Source: an uncultured Clostridia bacterium
GTDB lineage: Bacteria > Bacillota > Clostridia > TANB77 > CAG-508
Reading direction: 5' to 3'
Assembly: GCA_944386315.1 (NCBI GenBank)
Contig: CALXAS010000092.1
Span: forward strand, 1 to 5,206
DNA: 5,206 nt
The position numbers were made by a program, and so were the translations under genes. The notes beneath the pieces were generated by a model. It was not told the origin of the DNA. It searched no databases and saw nothing but the letters and a program-made list of their open reading frames with translations. Positions 5,084 to 5,206 of the stretch are shown piece after piece (position 1 is the first letter of the stretch; each line of letters opens with the position of its first letter).

Positions 5084-5206
5084 ATCAAATCCTCATATCC
5101 TCTTTTCGAACAGCTTTCAACAAGCATAAGAACAAAAAATAACATATACCAAATAGCAAAATTTCTATGCAAATGTCTATCAAAGAAGTAGACGAGATAG
5201 GTGGTA
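5084..5206. other. no supportable gene; end of window
   Basis: After the kinase stop (5081-5083) I see no terminator, promoter or ribosome binding site. A frame opening at ATG 5167 or 5173 (MQMSIKEVDEIGG...) runs off the edge but lacks a Shine-Dalgarno, and no family is recognisable. GTCTA (5175-5179) can pair with TAGAC (5188-5192). The final AGGTGGTA is discussed among the findings. Confidence 0.5.

Noticed and set aside
4918..5172. Minus-strand frame with a hydrophobic start (MHRNFAIWYMLFFVLML)
   Set aside because: It could pass for a signal peptide or membrane segment, but most of it is the antisense of the kinase G2-box region, and no ribosome binding site precedes it.
5084..5191. Open reading continuing in the kinase frame past its stop (KSSYPLFEQLSTSIRTKN...)
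   Set aside because: The kinase domain ends naturally before the stop, and the extension matches nothing I recognise; a 36-codon open stretch is not unusual by chance.
1..5206. CRISPR array, tRNA, rRNA
   Set aside because: No regularly spaced repeats other than the 12-base coding repeat at 1621-1668, and no cloverleaf or rRNA signature was seen on either strand.

Overview
The window is AT-rich (A-heavy coding strand, AGGAGG-type ribosome binding sites, intrinsic terminators with U-tracts). Its genes are of kinds common in Bacillota, especially Clostridia: a 'CxxxCxxC...WAAEYG' radical SAM protein, an IS66-type transposase head and an IS200/IS605-type TnpB tail. I infer a low-GC clostridial chromosome; nothing fixes the species.

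Layout. Bases 2-70 hold the last 22 codons of a winged-helix regulator that enters from the left. Three bases later comes the end of a convergent minus-strand gene (466 to 74) for a small protein with a DUF3006-like tail; its promoter (568-540), Shine-Dalgarno and TTG start are all visible. A plus-strand terminator (661-704) and a promoter-like site then lead into a chimeric, broken gene (750-1860). This is the coiled-coil head of an IS66 transposase fused in frame to the rear of a COG2865-type ATP-binding regulator, which is then frameshifted near 1300. A possibly folded RNA segment (1879-1937) and a terminator (1945-1990) follow.

The second half starts with a radical SAM gene (2083-3203) in two pieces. 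It has a -1 frame change exactly at an A AAA AAG heptamer and appears to lack about 85 internal residues in frame. Next is metK (3309-4418), the only complete gene of well-defined function; it makes the S-adenosylmethionine that radical SAM enzymes consume. Then comes a decayed histidine kinase (about 4443-5083) with no N-terminal half, one frameshift, and its ATP-binding domain split by the 3' end of a tnpB element (about 4660-4909). The element's right end can form a hairpin whose whole loop pairs with the last bases before the kinase sequence resumes, as expected of the 3' part of a TnpB guide-RNA (omegaRNA) scaffold. Bases 5084-5206 hold no gene I can support.

Overall, metK is intact among at least three genes damaged by transposon debris, frameshifts and deletions. 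No coherent new multigene system is evident. The best leads are the omegaRNA-like relic, the slippery heptamer in the radical SAM gene, and the folded segment at 1879-1990. Homology statements come from recognising the translated sequences; no database search was run.
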